Origin: Thiotrichales bacterium
GTDB taxonomy: Bacteria > Pseudomonadota > Gammaproteobacteria > Francisellales > CACEW01
Reading direction: 5' to 3'
DNA: 64,000 bases
Assembly (NCBI GenBank): GCA_947478525.1
Contig: CANJVU010000001.1
Coordinates: 206,147 to 270,146 of the forward strand
Under the pieces are notes generated by a model. The model worked only from the letters and a program-made list of their open reading frames with translations. It did no database searches and had not been told where the DNA came from. Shown piece after piece: positions 9,493 to 18,641 of this stretch. The position numbers and the translations under genes are program-made. Each line of letters opens with the position of its first letter. The first letter of the stretch is position 1.

Positions 9493-9885
9493 ATGAATAC
9501 CTCCGTAAAACACTACCGCCAATTGTTAACCCAAATGCCAGGCGATCATTTGCAAAAAATCAAAACCCTGCTGGAAAACCATATGGACAGCTGGTATTTG
9601 ATCGATGCTGACTTGGTGATTGATTTACTAGACGATACCAGCATCACCGCCGCAGATTTGGTTGAAATCTTAAAAGGCGTTGCTGAATTTGACGCGGACA
9701 ATGTAGGCCTAAAAAATGCCGTGATTGCGATGGAATTGACCTTAAAAAACGATAGTCGCCAAAAGGCATCCAGCCAATCTATCGACGAAACATTATTAAA
9801 CGATGAAACACTTTATGAAAATGATCATATCATCGCTTTTTATAGCCAATTGGGTTTTGATAACGGCATGCGCTTGGCGGGTTAA
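9493..9885 (+). CDS. Hypothetical protein, acidic, 130 residues
   Basis: I do not recognise this family. The protein is acidic and mostly helical, with DADLVIDLLDDTSITAADLVEILKGVAEFDADN in the first half and a polar C-terminal part. It has no signal peptide or membrane segment. A good Shine-Dalgarno (AAGGAA) precedes the ATG. It follows the ribbon-helix-helix gene by 34 bases. A toxin-antitoxin pairing is conceivable but nothing in the sequence shows it. Confidence 0.55.
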   Translation: MNTSVKHYRQLLTQMPGDHLQKIKTLLENHMDSWYLIDADLVIDLLDDTSITAADLVEILKGVAEFDADNVGLKNAVIAMELTLKNDSRQKASSQSIDETLLNDETLYENDHIIAFYSQLGFDNGMRLAG

Positions 9886-9896
9886 TGCTTCAAAGT

Positions 9897-9917
9897 AAAA
9901 CCGTTAAAACCGGTTTT
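9897..9917. terminator. Possible bidirectional terminator
   Basis: AAAACCG / CGGTTTT pair around a seven-base loop between the convergent 130-residue gene and cpoB. The stem is short and ends in A/T tracts on both strands. Confidence 0.4.
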
Positions 9918-9937
9918 AAAAATTGAGTTCTAATTAG

Positions 9938-10711
9938 TTAAGGGCTCGAGGGTGTTAGACTCGTAAGATGTTGCTGCGCATTTTTAGCAGCGACGGTTCC
10001 CGGATAATTGGCTATTACTTTCTGAAACAGTTGCTTGGCATGGGCAGAATCGCCATTGGTTTGATAAATCACACCCAATTGCAACATGGTATCCGGTGCC
10101 TTGGTATTATTGGGATAATCACTGGCACGACGAAAATCTTGCGTCGCCTTATCGGGCTGACCTTGCGCCAAATATAACTGACCTCGCCAATAATAGGACT
10201 CACCAATACGCGCACCTTTGGGGTAATCTCTGATATATTGACTAAACAGGTGGCCAGCATCCAGGTAATGTTTTTTCATTAATTGGCTGTAGGCATTTTG
10301 ATACAAAGCAGTGGCTTTGGTATCACTTTTAGCACCAGAAGTCACCGTTGTTGATTTGTTGCTCGCAGTGGTTTGCCCGGTTTGTAACGCTTTAACCTGT
10401 GCTTCAAGCGCAGACAGACGTTGCGTCAACGAAGCCAACCCTTGTTGGGCTTGCTGTGCTGCCGTTAATTGGCTCTGCACATTTTCTAACTGCCCTTGCA
10501 ACGAACTAAGCTGTGTTTGCTGTTTGCTCAAGGACCCAGTTAACGTTTGGTAGTAAGACATCTGATTTTCCAGACGTGCCAGACGTTGCTCTGTGGTTAA
10601 ATGGGCGGTTACTGCGTTTTGACTCGTCGCATCCGCATATACAACCATCGGCATGACGGCGCACGCGCTAAGCACGCACGCCCCGAGCAAAGCAACCCGT
10701 CGCTTCTGCAT
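9938..10711 (-). CDS. cpoB: Cell division coordinator CpoB (YbgF)
   Basis: 257 residues. A signal peptide ends near VVYA-DA (about residue 26). A coiled coil with many Gln and Leu (about 40-112) provides trimerisation, and a C-terminal TPR region (about 135-250: LYQNAYSQLMKKHYLDAGHLF, YYWRGQLYLAQGQPDKA, LQLGVIYQTNGDSAHAKQLF) binds TolA. CpoB couples peptidoglycan synthesis by PBP1B to Tol-driven outer membrane constriction in the periplasm. It is the last gene of the tol-pal operon, three bases after pal. Confidence 0.93.
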   Translation of the reverse strand: MQKRRVALLGACVLSACAVMPMVVYADATSQNAVTAHLTTEQRLARLENQMSYYQTLTGSLSKQQTQLSSLQGQLENVQSQLTAAQQAQQGLASLTQRLSALEAQVKALQTGQTTASNKSTTVTSGAKSDTKATALYQNAYSQLMKKHYLDAGHLFSQYIRDYPKGARIGESYYWRGQLYLAQGQPDKATQDFRRASDYPNNTKAPDTMLQLGVIYQTNGDSAHAKQLFQKVIANYPGTVAAKNAQQHLTSLTPSSP

Positions 10712-10714
10712 GGC

Positions 10715-11341
10715 CTATAAAGCTCCATTTGCAGATGCAGCAACAGGTGCAGCGGCGCCTGTTTGGCAGCCTTGGCCATATTGAACCTCAACACGACGGT
10801 CTAATTGATAGGCTTTTTTCCAGTTGCCCCCCATGCTGGCAGGAGACGCTGCTGGCTTCAAATCACCATAGCTAACGGTACAGATCTGCGAAGCCGCAAC
10901 ACCTTGTTGCATAAAATAATCTTTTACCGCATCTGCACGACGTTCACCCAAGTGGAAATTATATTCCTGGCTACCCCGTGGATCGGCGTGACCAGCCAAT
11001 AACACGGAGATATTGGGGTGCTTTAACAAAAATGACGCATTAGCACTTGCAACGGTAGTACCCGCTGCATCTAATTTATTGCTGTCAAACGCGAAATAAA
11101 CAATTTTACTGAGCGCTGCTACCTGTGCCTGATCATCTGCAGATAATGTGCTCATACCACCATCAGATGACATGCCTTGACCATTGAATTGATCAGCACC
11201 ACCCACCCCACTGGTTTCGGTGCCATTGGCGCCATTAGCATTCGCATCGCCACCCATATTGCTTTTGTATTTAGGCGATGAACACCCTGCCAATACGGCA
11301 ATCACTGCCGCAGCGATCAATACCTGATAAGTTCTTTTCAT
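10715..11341 (-). CDS. pal: Peptidoglycan-associated lipoprotein Pal
   Basis: 208 residues. A lipoprotein signal ends with the lipobox LAGC (Cys20), followed by a Gly/Asn-rich linker and an OmpA-like domain (about 80-190). The peptidoglycan-binding signature VLLAGHADPRGSQEYNFHLGERRA is present. Pal anchors the outer membrane to peptidoglycan and is the TolB partner. The C-terminal tail is Ala-rich. It lies between tolB (31 bases upstream) and cpoB. Confidence 0.96.
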   Translation of the reverse strand: MKRTYQVLIAAAVIAVLAGCSSPKYKSNMGGDANANGANGTETSGVGGADQFNGQGMSSDGGMSTLSADDQAQVAALSKIVYFAFDSNKLDAAGTTVASANASFLLKHPNISVLLAGHADPRGSQEYNFHLGERRADAVKDYFMQQGVAASQICTVSYGDLKPAASPASMGGNWKKAYQLDRRVEVQYGQGCQTGAAAPVAASANGAL

Positions 11342-11372
11342 ACTATTTTGCTCCCTTATTTAATTAAACTGG

Positions 11373-12689
11373 TTATTGCGTTAAAAATGGTGACCACGCT
11401 GGCGATTGCACTGAACCTTGCGCCTCGGGCAATTGTAAGTGAATTTTGCCGTTAATGGAAGTCTCGGCTAAACTGCCGTTAGCACCATCATAGTTGGCAT
11501 ACACCACCATCTGCCCATTTGGCGCGATACTAGGCGATTTGTCAAGCGTTCCATTGGTAAGTACCGACATCTGCCCCGTAGCAATATTCAGCGCCGCCAG
11601 ACAAATCGAACTGTCACCCGAAGCTTGGTACATAAACACAATGGTTTTGCCATCGGGTGTATAGTCTGCACTGAAATTTTTCAACCCTTGGAAAGTCAAA
11701 CGCGTCACCTGATGCGAGGCCAGATCCATTTGATAGATTTGCGGTTGACCACTACGATCCGAGGTAAACACCAGTTGCTTACCATCAGGCGAAAATCGTG
11801 GTGAAGTATTGGTGGCAAAATTGGTCAACTGGGTTAGCTGGCGTGTACGGATGTTCATCAGATACAAATTGGTTTGCGAACCATCACCCTTGGATAACGC
11901 CATGGCCATGGTATTACCATCCGGCGACCAATCCGGCGCACTGTTAATGCCCTGATAACTTGCGATTACTTGGCGTTGCCCCGTTGCCAGGGTAATGGCA
12001 TAGATGGTCATACGATTGTGCAAATAGCTAACATAAGCCAACTGTTTACCATCGGGCGACCAAATCGGTGAAGCGATCGGGTTATCAACCTGTTGTAACA
12101 ACATTCTGGGGTTGTGACCATCGGCATCGGCAATCATTAAACGAAACACTGGCTTTGATGCCACCGGATTACTAACGTCAACATAGGCCAAGCGCGTTGA
12201 AAAAATACCGCGCACACCAGTAATGGTTTGATAGATTTGATCACTGATAAAATGCGCCAGGCTGCGCAACTGTGAGGACGGAATATTGCTAAACTGTTTA
12301 CCCATCAACGATCGATGCCCCAACATGCTCACCAGTTGATACATCACATGGTAAGTTCCGGGTTGCGAGCCTGGGCTGACATTACCCACCACAATAAATT
12401 CCAAATCATGATTGACGGCCTGCCACGATGACCATTGCACCGCGCTGGCACTATGCGGTTGCTGTGGCAATTGACTGGTCGGCATCACCGCAAATTGCCC
12501 GGACATGGTAAGGTCACTGGCGATAACCGACTCAATACCACCGGTACCAAAAGGTACAATGGCAATCGGATAAGGCTTATCCACGCCCTGCACAATATTA
12601 ATACTTAACACGGCAAATACCGGCTGGCATAACAGCAGCAATGCCACTATAAAAATACTTTTATATCCATACGGTTTCATTTTATTCAT
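11373..12689 (-). CDS. tolB: Tol-Pal system protein TolB
   Basis: 438 residues. Signal peptide (about 1-26), an N-terminal alpha/beta domain and a C-terminal six-bladed beta propeller made of repeats such as WSPDGKQLAYVS, WSPDGNTMAMA, FSPDGKQLVFTSDRSG and YTPDGKTIVFM. TolB is periplasmic, binds Pal through the propeller and TolA through its N-terminus. The start overlaps the end of tolA by four bases. Confidence 0.96.
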   Translation of the reverse strand: MNKMKPYGYKSIFIVALLLLCQPVFAVLSINIVQGVDKPYPIAIVPFGTGGIESVIASDLTMSGQFAVMPTSQLPQQPHSASAVQWSSWQAVNHDLEFIVVGNVSPGSQPGTYHVMYQLVSMLGHRSLMGKQFSNIPSSQLRSLAHFISDQIYQTITGVRGIFSTRLAYVDVSNPVASKPVFRLMIADADGHNPRMLLQQVDNPIASPIWSPDGKQLAYVSYLHNRMTIYAITLATGQRQVIASYQGINSAPDWSPDGNTMAMALSKGDGSQTNLYLMNIRTRQLTQLTNFATNTSPRFSPDGKQLVFTSDRSGQPQIYQMDLASHQVTRLTFQGLKNFSADYTPDGKTIVFMYQASGDSSICLAALNIATGQMSVLTNGTLDKSPSIAPNGQMVVYANYDGANGSLAETSINGKIHLQLPEAQGSVQSPAWSPFLTQ

Positions 12690-13588
12690 TGCGCATTACC
12701 CGAAAAAGTTAAATTGATGGTAGAAAATTCAGCACGTAAGTCTTTATCATCTGGCAACGGTAACGGTGACGATTTATTCACCGCAAACACCACTTGCCGA
12801 TCAAATATCACATTACCACTAGACTGTGATATTACCACAGAAAGTACATTACCTTGAAGATCCAATTGCACTTGCAACGTTACTTCCAATGGACTGTCCG
12901 GCAATGGGTTAATCCAATTAGCACGAATGGTTTGTTGGATCAATGCCATATATTGGTCTCTTAGCGTCAGCAATCGCTGCTGATTGGCTTGCTGCGCCTG
13001 CAGTTGATCTGCCGAAGTTTGTAAACTGGACAACGCCATTTGCTGCAATTTTTTTGCGGCATCGGCTTTTTGCTGAGCGGCGAGCCGTACTTTTTTGTCA
13101 TCCACGGTTTTTTTAGGTGGCGTTTTGACAGGTTTTGGCTTTTCTACCGGTTTAGCAACCGGTTTAGCAATAGGCTTCGGCTTTGGCTTCTCTACCGGCT
13201 TCGGCTTTGATTTTACCACTGGCTTAGGTTTTGGTTTCTCAACTGGTTTTGGCTTCGGTTTTTCAACCGGCTTTGGTTTAGAATGCTCAACAGCCACCGT
13301 ATTTTGCACGGGAGGAGGTATTTGCTCAACCGGTTTAGGCGGTACTTTAACGGGCTCTGGCTTGAGTGGCTCTGGCTTTTGAACTGCTGGCGCTGGCGGT
13401 GCCACAGATTCGATAATCACACTGGCATTGATCACACTGGCGGCTTGCGGCGGCGGAATGGTTTGCACGGTATCAGGCAACACCACCAGCAATGCCACCA
13501 ATAAAATGACGTGGATACCCACCGACAGCACGTTGGCTCGGTGATGCTGCCAATAATGCAGCGCCAGATTAACGCTTTTGCGCCACAT
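12686..13588 (-). CDS. tolA: TolA inner-membrane energy transducer
   Basis: 300 residues, shorter than E. coli TolA (about 420). One transmembrane helix (about 21-38) is followed by a Pro/Lys/Val linker made of repeated KPKPVEKPKP units (about 65-160), a helical Gln-rich stretch, and a C-terminal TonB/TolA-like domain (about 205-300: LIQQTIRANWINPLPDSP). It spans the periplasm and transmits proton-motive force from TolQR to TolB-Pal. The start lies inside tolR (20-base overlap). A proline-lysine linker in place of the usual Ala-rich helix makes domain II look TonB-like. Confidence 0.9.
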   Translation of the reverse strand: MWRKSVNLALHYWQHHRANVLSVGIHVILLVALLVVLPDTVQTIPPPQAASVINASVIIESVAPPAPAVQKPEPLKPEPVKVPPKPVEQIPPPVQNTVAVEHSKPKPVEKPKPKPVEKPKPKPVVKSKPKPVEKPKPKPIAKPVAKPVEKPKPVKTPPKKTVDDKKVRLAAQQKADAAKKLQQMALSSLQTSADQLQAQQANQQRLLTLRDQYMALIQQTIRANWINPLPDSPLEVTLQVQLDLQGNVLSVVISQSSGNVIFDRQVVFAVNKSSPLPLPDDKDLRAEFSTINLTFSGNAQ

Positions 13589-14012
13589 CGCTTGCTTCCG
13601 TGATTAATCCAACGGTGGTCGCGCCAGATTTTTGTAATAACACCATGGCTTGCACAATGGTGCCGTATGAGGCTTGTTGATCACCGCGCACATAGACTTT
13701 TCGCTGCTCATCTTGATGTAATGCATTGACCACAGTTTGCTGTAAATCATCTGCGGTGACTGCCTGCTTAGGATCGCTGGCGATATTTAAATAGTAAGCT
13801 CCATGCTCATCAACCGTTACAATAATAGGCATCTTCTGTTCTGGTGGCAAATTTTTAGAGGCCACTTTGGGCAGATCCACTTTCACCCCTTGCGTCATCA
13901 ACGGCGTGGTCACCATAAAAATAATCAGTAACACCAGCATCACGTCGATATAAGGAACAACGTTAATTTCTGCCATTAATTTACGACGTTGACGCTTGTT
14001 CTTACCCCTCAT
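13569..14012 (-). CDS. tolR: TolR, proton-channel subunit of Tol-Pal
   Basis: 147 residues of the ExbD/TolR family. One transmembrane helix (about 18-40) contains the conserved Asp in VVPYIDVMLVLLIIFMV that carries protons. The rest is a periplasmic domain. The gene overlaps tolQ by four bases (ATGA) and tolA by 20. Confidence 0.95.
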   Translation of the reverse strand: MRGKNKRQRRKLMAEINVVPYIDVMLVLLIIFMVTTPLMTQGVKVDLPKVASKNLPPEQKMPIIVTVDEHGAYYLNIASDPKQAVTADDLQQTVVNALHQDEQRKVYVRGDQQASYGTIVQAMVLLQKSGATTVGLITEASDVAQKR

Positions 14013-14707
14013 CCATGCGCTCCTTCACGACGATAGAGTTGACGATGCAAAATACCAGCAAATTCTTCTTGGAAGTTATCGTATTCATTTAACAATTTCT
14101 CGGTATGTGCATTAAAGCGGTTATAGGCAATGACCGCAGGAATGGCAACGAACAAGCCCATCGCGGTGGCAATCAATGCTTCTGAAATACCCGGCGCGAC
14201 CATTGATAAAGTCGCCTGTTCCACGCCCGCCAATGCGGTAAACGATTGCATAATACCCCAGACGGTACCAAACAATCCGACATACGGACTGACCGAACCA
14301 ATGGTGGCCAAAATCGGCAAGCCATTTTCAATCCGATCCGTTTCCCGCGCCATCGCCACCCGCATGGCGCGTTGGGTTGCATCCATTACCGCATCGACTC
14401 CAATGCTAGTGCTTTGTTGAATGCGCAAGAAATCTTTAAATCCCGCGCAAAAAATATGCCCGATACCAAGATTGCACTGCTCTGTAATGGCCATTTCTTT
14501 GTACAACTTAGCCATTTCTACGCCTGACCAAAAAGTTTTTTGAAAATCATGCAACGCCTTATTGGCCTGCTTTAAGGCCATAATACGCTGAAAAATTACC
14601 GTCCAGGACCACACCGACGCGCACAACAACAAAAACAACACCAGTTTAACAACCGGGCCAGCACTGGCAATCAAATGCCAAATCGATAACGAAGCAGTTG
14701 GATTCAC
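14009..14707 (-). CDS. tolQ: TolQ, proton-channel subunit of Tol-Pal
   Basis: 232 residues from the GTG at 14707 (encoding MNPTASLSIWHL). I chose this start because AAGGAG ends six bases upstream and the length matches E. coli TolQ (230); an ATG at 14713 abuts the Shine-Dalgarno and a start at 14812 would lie inside ruvB. Three transmembrane helices of the MotA/TolQ/ExbB family are visible, with the conserved ATIGSVSPYVGLFGTVWGIM segment. It forms the motor with TolR. ruvB ends 16 bases upstream; ybgC, the usual first gene, is missing. Confidence 0.95.
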   Translation of the reverse strand: MNPTASLSIWHLIASAGPVVKLVLFLLLCASVWSWTVIFQRIMALKQANKALHDFQKTFWSGVEMAKLYKEMAITEQCNLGIGHIFCAGFKDFLRIQQSTSIGVDAVMDATQRAMRVAMARETDRIENGLPILATIGSVSPYVGLFGTVWGIMQSFTALAGVEQATLSMVAPGISEALIATAMGLFVAIPAVIAYNRFNAHTEKLLNEYDNFQEEFAGILHRQLYRREGAHG

Positions 14708-14723
14708 ACACATCTCCTTAAAA

Positions 14724-15761
14724 TTATAAAAAATCACTGGGCGGTTTAGGTGGTAAGCCCAAATGTTCATAAGCATGCCGAGTTGCGACACGACCCCGCG
14801 GAGTACGCGCAATAAAACCTTGCTGAATCAAATAGGGCTCAATCACATCTTCAATGGTACCGCGTTCTTCACCGATCGCAGCCGCAACACTATCAATCCC
14901 GACGGGACCACCATCAAACAACTCTACAACAGCACGCAGAAAACGATGATCCATATGATCAAAGCCGCGCAAATCAACTTTCAACATACTCAGGGCTTTT
15001 TGCGCAATATCGACGGTAATCACGCCATTGGATCTGACTTCTGCATAATCCCGCACGCGACGCAATAAGCGGTTGGCAATTCGTGGCGTACCACGGGCAC
15101 GACGCGCAATTTCTTCTGCCCCTTTCGTTTCAATTTCCACAGCCAAAATACCGGCGGAACGCCGAACAATATCGGTTAATTCATTAACCTGATAAAACTC
15201 TAAGCGCTGCACAATACCAAAACGGTCACGCAACGGTGAGGTTAACAATCCAGCACGCGTGGTGGCACCAACCAAGGTAAAGGGTGGCAAATCGAGCTTA
15301 ATCGACCGCGCGGCAGGACCTTCACCGATCATAATATCTAGCTGATAGTCTTCCATTGCCGGATATAAAATTTCTTCTACTACCGGGCTTAAGCGATGAA
15401 TTTCATCAATAAACAAGACGTCGTTGGGCTGCAGATTGGTCAGCAATGCCGCCAAATCTCCCGCTTTTTCGAGCACTGGACCAGAGGTTTGTCGCAACGC
15501 CACACCCAACTCATTAGCAATAATATGCGCCAACGTGGTCTTACCCAATCCAGGAGGACCAAAAATCAACACATGATCCAACGCTTCATTGCGTTTTTTG
15601 GTGGCTTCAATAAAAATGCCCATCTGCTCCCGCACCGCATCCTGACCAGTATAGTCTTGCAGAGTTTTAGGGCGAATCGCACGATCGAACACCTGATCCT
15701 CAACCGTGGATCGGGCATCAATAGTAGTGCGAACATCCGTCATTCGGTCGGTTTCAATCAT
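14724..15761 (-). CDS. ruvB: Holliday junction helicase RuvB
   Basis: 345 residues, full length. AAA+ motifs: Walker [10 protein letters not shown], Walker B DEIHR, sensor 1 [10 protein letters not shown], arginine finger region SPLRDRFG, and a C-terminal winged helix ending in [18 protein letters not shown]. RuvB drives branch migration with RuvA. ruvA and ruvC are not upstream, unlike the usual ruvCAB or ruvAB layout; the next upstream gene is divergent. It appears to be the first gene of the tol operon. Confidence 0.97.
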   Translation of the reverse strand: MIETDRMTDVRTTIDARSTVEDQVFDRAIRPKTLQDYTGQDAVREQMGIFIEATKKRNEALDHVLIFGPPGLGKTTLAHIIANELGVALRQTSGPVLEKAGDLAALLTNLQPNDVLFIDEIHRLSPVVEEILYPAMEDYQLDIMIGEGPAARSIKLDLPPFTLVGATTRAGLLTSPLRDRFGIVQRLEFYQVNELTDIVRRSAGILAVEIETKGAEEIARRARGTPRIANRLLRRVRDYAEVRSNGVITVDIAQKALSMLKVDLRGFDHMDHRFLRAVVELFDGGPVGIDSVAAAIGEERGTIEDVIEPYLIQQGFIARTPRGRVATRHAYEHLGLPPKPPSDFL

Positions 15762-15937
15762 GACAATCGATTAGTCGGTAGAGATAAAACCATTATGCCA
15801 CACATTTTTAAAAAATCAGCGTCTTTTATGGATTTTTTCTTGATCGATTTTTCGCATACCACGATCTCTTAACACCCGCTTAATATATATAATATAATAT
15901 TACCTTATATCAATATAAAAACAGATAGATAATTGCA

Positions 15938-17470
15938 ATGAATAAAAGAATGTTGCTATTAATTTCACTGGCAGTCGCCTCAAATACAACGTTTGCAGAC
16001 TTAGCCTGCACTAATGCTCAAGATCCTAGCATTATATGCCAAGCAGCTGACGTCATCAGTGCGCATCAAAAAGACGTAACTAACGCGATACTCCAGGCGC
16101 CCGTTGGCGCTGGCGAACCGGCAACATTACCCAACGATATTGCCATTCTGTTCAATAACACTTACTCAATGCCCATCCTGACAACCACTACTTTTACCGG
16201 CACGCCAAACCAACCTTCGACTTATTCGAGCTATTTGATCACCGGCGGCTGGGATTGCCTGGGGCCACCCAACAATGCCTATCCACTTAACCCTCCAGAC
16301 ACAATGCAAGGCATGTGGATTCGTGATGCTGCAGCACAATTGCACAGCTATCTTGGTATTTATAAAGACACACAGCACACCTATCCTGGCGGTGAAATCA
16401 ATGCATTGAATGATATTATGATTGGCTTTATTAACACTGCCGCGACGGATTTGAGCAAGAACCCTACTGCACATGGATTTAATGCGGATGGCAGCGTGGA
16501 TTCTGCTGGGACGGATTACGAGATGGATACGCTCGCCTTTTTTATCTGGTTTTCTTACGACTACTGGAAAGCATCAGGGCAAACGGTTCAATTTAATGCA
16601 AATTATTTAACCGCATTGGAGAAAATCTTTGCCACCATCAAGAACTATCAATACATTAATATCAATGGACAGCCACTTACCTATACAGGAATGAGCTATA
16701 GTCAAAACCGAGCCAGTGATGACCCAACAGAACTTGCTTTTAACATTCCTGATAATATGTTTATAACCGTGGCACTGCAAGATGCCCAACAGATATTGTC
16801 CTCGCAAGCTTATGCAACCACCCCCGATATTGAACAGTGGATCAGTGACTGTCAAAGTTTACAAACTCAAATTCAAAATGGCATTAATAAATATGGCGTA
16901 GTAGATAAACCTCCTTTTGGTAAAGTTTATGCCTATGAGGTAGATGGTGCAGGCAACAACGTGATAATGGATGATGCCAATCTTCCCAGCCTACTCTCTG
17001 CACCTTACTTAGGATTTTCTGGTGACCCCACCATTATGGCGAATACTCGTGCGATGATTTTAAGCGCCAATAATCCCTATTATTTTGTAACACAACAAGG
17101 TGGCCCTCCAAGCCCGATGACGTACCAAGGAATTGGTAGTCCGCACACTGCCTCAGTGATTAATGCTATATGGCCTTTAGCACTTGTCGCACAGGGAATT
17201 ACCGAGCAAAATAATGCTGACCAAACCTACTTACTACAATCACTTTATTCATCTGCTCAATTCAGCGTAGGAAACAGTGCCTGTATTTCTGATACCCCTC
17301 AATTACGACAAGAATACCCTGCAGCTGGCTATCTACATGAAAGTTTTAGCAGCGTAGATCCTATGTATAGCAGCAGCCGCGGCTGGTTTGCCTGGCCTAA
17401 TGCATTTTTTGCAGAGTGGGTGGACGACATGGCAGCAAACAATCATTTCCCTTGGTCTACAGCAAGCTAA
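15938..17470 (+). CDS. Secreted glycoside hydrolase family 125 (alpha-1,6-mannosidase-like)
   Basis: 510 residues with a clear Sec signal peptide (1-20, cleavage after TTFA). The (alpha/alpha)6 GH125 pattern is visible: MQGMWIRDAAAQ (123-134), YEMDTLAFFIWFSYDYWKASG, RASDDPTELAFNIPDNMF, GSPHTASVINAIWPLALVAQG and YLHESFSS near the C-terminus, ending SSRGWFAWPNAFFAEWV. Known members are metal-independent exo-alpha-1,6-mannosidases found in fungi and in host-associated bacteria, so trimming of host N-glycans or amoeba/fungal mannan outside the cytoplasm is plausible. The upstream 60 bases are almost pure A/T, and the gene stands between unrelated housekeeping genes; transfer is possible. Its stop overlaps the convergent tsaE by four bases. 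Confidence 0.85.
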   Translation: MNKRMLLLISLAVASNTTFADLACTNAQDPSIICQAADVISAHQKDVTNAILQAPVGAGEPATLPNDIAILFNNTYSMPILTTTTFTGTPNQPSTYSSYLITGGWDCLGPPNNAYPLNPPDTMQGMWIRDAAAQLHSYLGIYKDTQHTYPGGEINALNDIMIGFINTAATDLSKNPTAHGFNADGSVDSAGTDYEMDTLAFFIWFSYDYWKASGQTVQFNANYLTALEKIFATIKNYQYININGQPLTYTGMSYSQNRASDDPTELAFNIPDNMFITVALQDAQQILSSQAYATTPDIEQWISDCQSLQTQIQNGINKYGVVDKPPFGKVYAYEVDGAGNNVIMDDANLPSLLSAPYLGFSGDPTIMANTRAMILSANNPYYFVTQQGGPPSPMTYQGIGSPHTASVINAIWPLALVAQGITEQNNADQTYLLQSLYSSAQFSVGNSACISDTPQLRQEYPAAGYLHESFSSVDPMYSSSRGWFAWPNAFFAEWVDDMAANNHFPWSTAS

Positions 17471-17907
17471 TGCTGTGAAACGACCACTCGTCGGATATCT
17501 GCTGATACTATTTGAATATCGACTGTAATGGCAAATGCTGGCAACTGCGCCTGCACCAGCTGCGGCCACTCAATCAAGCAAATCGACTGTGGATTAAAAT
17601 AATCACGCCAGCCCATCAGCTCTAATTCCGTGGGATCTTTTAAGCGATACAAATCAAAATGGTGCACCGTTAACGTGGGCAACGCATAACTCTCGACAAT
17701 ATTATAGGTTGGGCTCTTGACATTGCCCGCATGGCCTTTAGCATGAAGAAATCCTCGACTAAAAGTGGTTTTTCCCACCCCCAAATCACCTGTCAATAAA
17801 ATCACCGCCCCACCCCAACAAACAGCGGCAAGCTCTGCAGCCAGGGCTTCCATTTGCTCTGGCGTGTGTACCGTTTTATCAATCAACATTGACATGGCAT
17901 GCTTCAT
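17467..17907 (-). CDS. tsaE: tRNA threonylcarbamoyladenosine biosynthesis ATPase TsaE
   Basis: 146 residues. Walker A GDLGVGKTTFSRG, the SPTYNIVESY switch and HFDLYRLKDPTELELMGW match TsaE (YjeE), which works with TsaB and TsaD in making t6A at position 37 of ANN-decoding tRNAs. The longest start is used; in-frame ATGs follow at codons 5 and 7. It is convergent with the mannosidase gene and shares four bases with it. Confidence 0.95.
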   Translation of the reverse strand: MKHAMSMLIDKTVHTPEQMEALAAELAAVCWGGAVILLTGDLGVGKTTFSRGFLHAKGHAGNVKSPTYNIVESYALPTLTVHHFDLYRLKDPTELELMGWRDYFNPQSICLIEWPQLVQAQLPAFAITVDIQIVSADIRRVVVSQH

Positions 17908-17964
17908 AAAATCGTGTTATCTTAACCCCAATGTTGTTCAAGTGTAATCCAATGGAGCCTTACT

Positions 17965-18633
17965 ATGCAAATCGTCCGTCACGCCCCCATTAAAAAAACC
18001 ATTTTTCTAATTATCGGCACGGTGATTCTCTACGCAATCTGTTTCCTGTGGCTGGATCGCCCTTTGGCTTATTGGATTCAGCAAGAGTTTAGCAATGGTG
18101 ATGTCTGGTGCAAAATTGGTTTTGCCATTCAACATATTGCCAAACCTTCACACTGGTTTTTAGTGGGCGTTGCTGCCGCCATCGTAGGTAGTGTCTTGGC
18201 TTACCGCAAATCTGAACATGCCAAAGCATGGCTGTTATTTGGGGTTAGTTTGGTAATAACGTTTGTTGTTTGTGGCGTACTGAAATTATTGTTGGGACGT
18301 TATCGCCCAGAGGATTTGTTCTTACATCATTTATATGGCTTTCACAGCTTAGCGATTTTAGATGACAGTGGCAGCCCTTCTGGCCATACCGCTATGGCAT
18401 TTGCTGCCGCCCTTTCATTGGGAATGATCTGGAGCAAGCGCTGGTTAACCACGATTTTACTGCTTCTTGCAGCATTGATTGGTATCTTCCGCCTGGTGAT
18501 AAACGCGCATTACCTAGGGGATGTAGTGCTTGCCGTTTATATTGGCACTTTATGTGTATATTGGGCGCAATGGATACTGAGCCGTTGCAGTCGTTTATCC
18601 GGCTGCCCTGAACATAAAAAAATTGATGGTTAG
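17965..18633 (+). CDS. PAP2-family membrane phosphatase
   Basis: 222 residues with five to six hydrophobic segments. The three PAP2 motifs are KLLLGRYRP (107-115), PSGH (138-141) and RLVINAHYLGD (176-186), giving the catalytic His141, His182 and Asp186. It should dephosphorylate a lipid phosphate at the periplasmic face, such as undecaprenyl pyrophosphate, phosphatidic acid or phosphatidylglycerol phosphate; which one is not readable. GGAG seven bases before ATG supports the start. Confidence 0.88.
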   Translation: MQIVRHAPIKKTIFLIIGTVILYAICFLWLDRPLAYWIQQEFSNGDVWCKIGFAIQHIAKPSHWFLVGVAAAIVGSVLAYRKSEHAKAWLLFGVSLVITFVVCGVLKLLLGRYRPEDLFLHHLYGFHSLAILDDSGSPSGHTAMAFAAALSLGMIWSKRWLTTILLLLAALIGIFRLVINAHYLGDVVLAVYIGTLCVYWAQWILSRCSRLSGCPEHKKIDG

Positions 18634-18641
18634 CAGTTACT

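Noticed and set aside
9237..9885. Firm toxin-antitoxin call for the RHH pair
   Set aside because: The second protein has no toxin motif, and the gap between the genes is not a translational coupling.
13095..13382. Repetitive segment that might suggest a tandem-repeat or CRISPR array
   Set aside because: It is the coding sequence of the TolA Pro-Lys linker; units are irregular, without spacers, and in frame.
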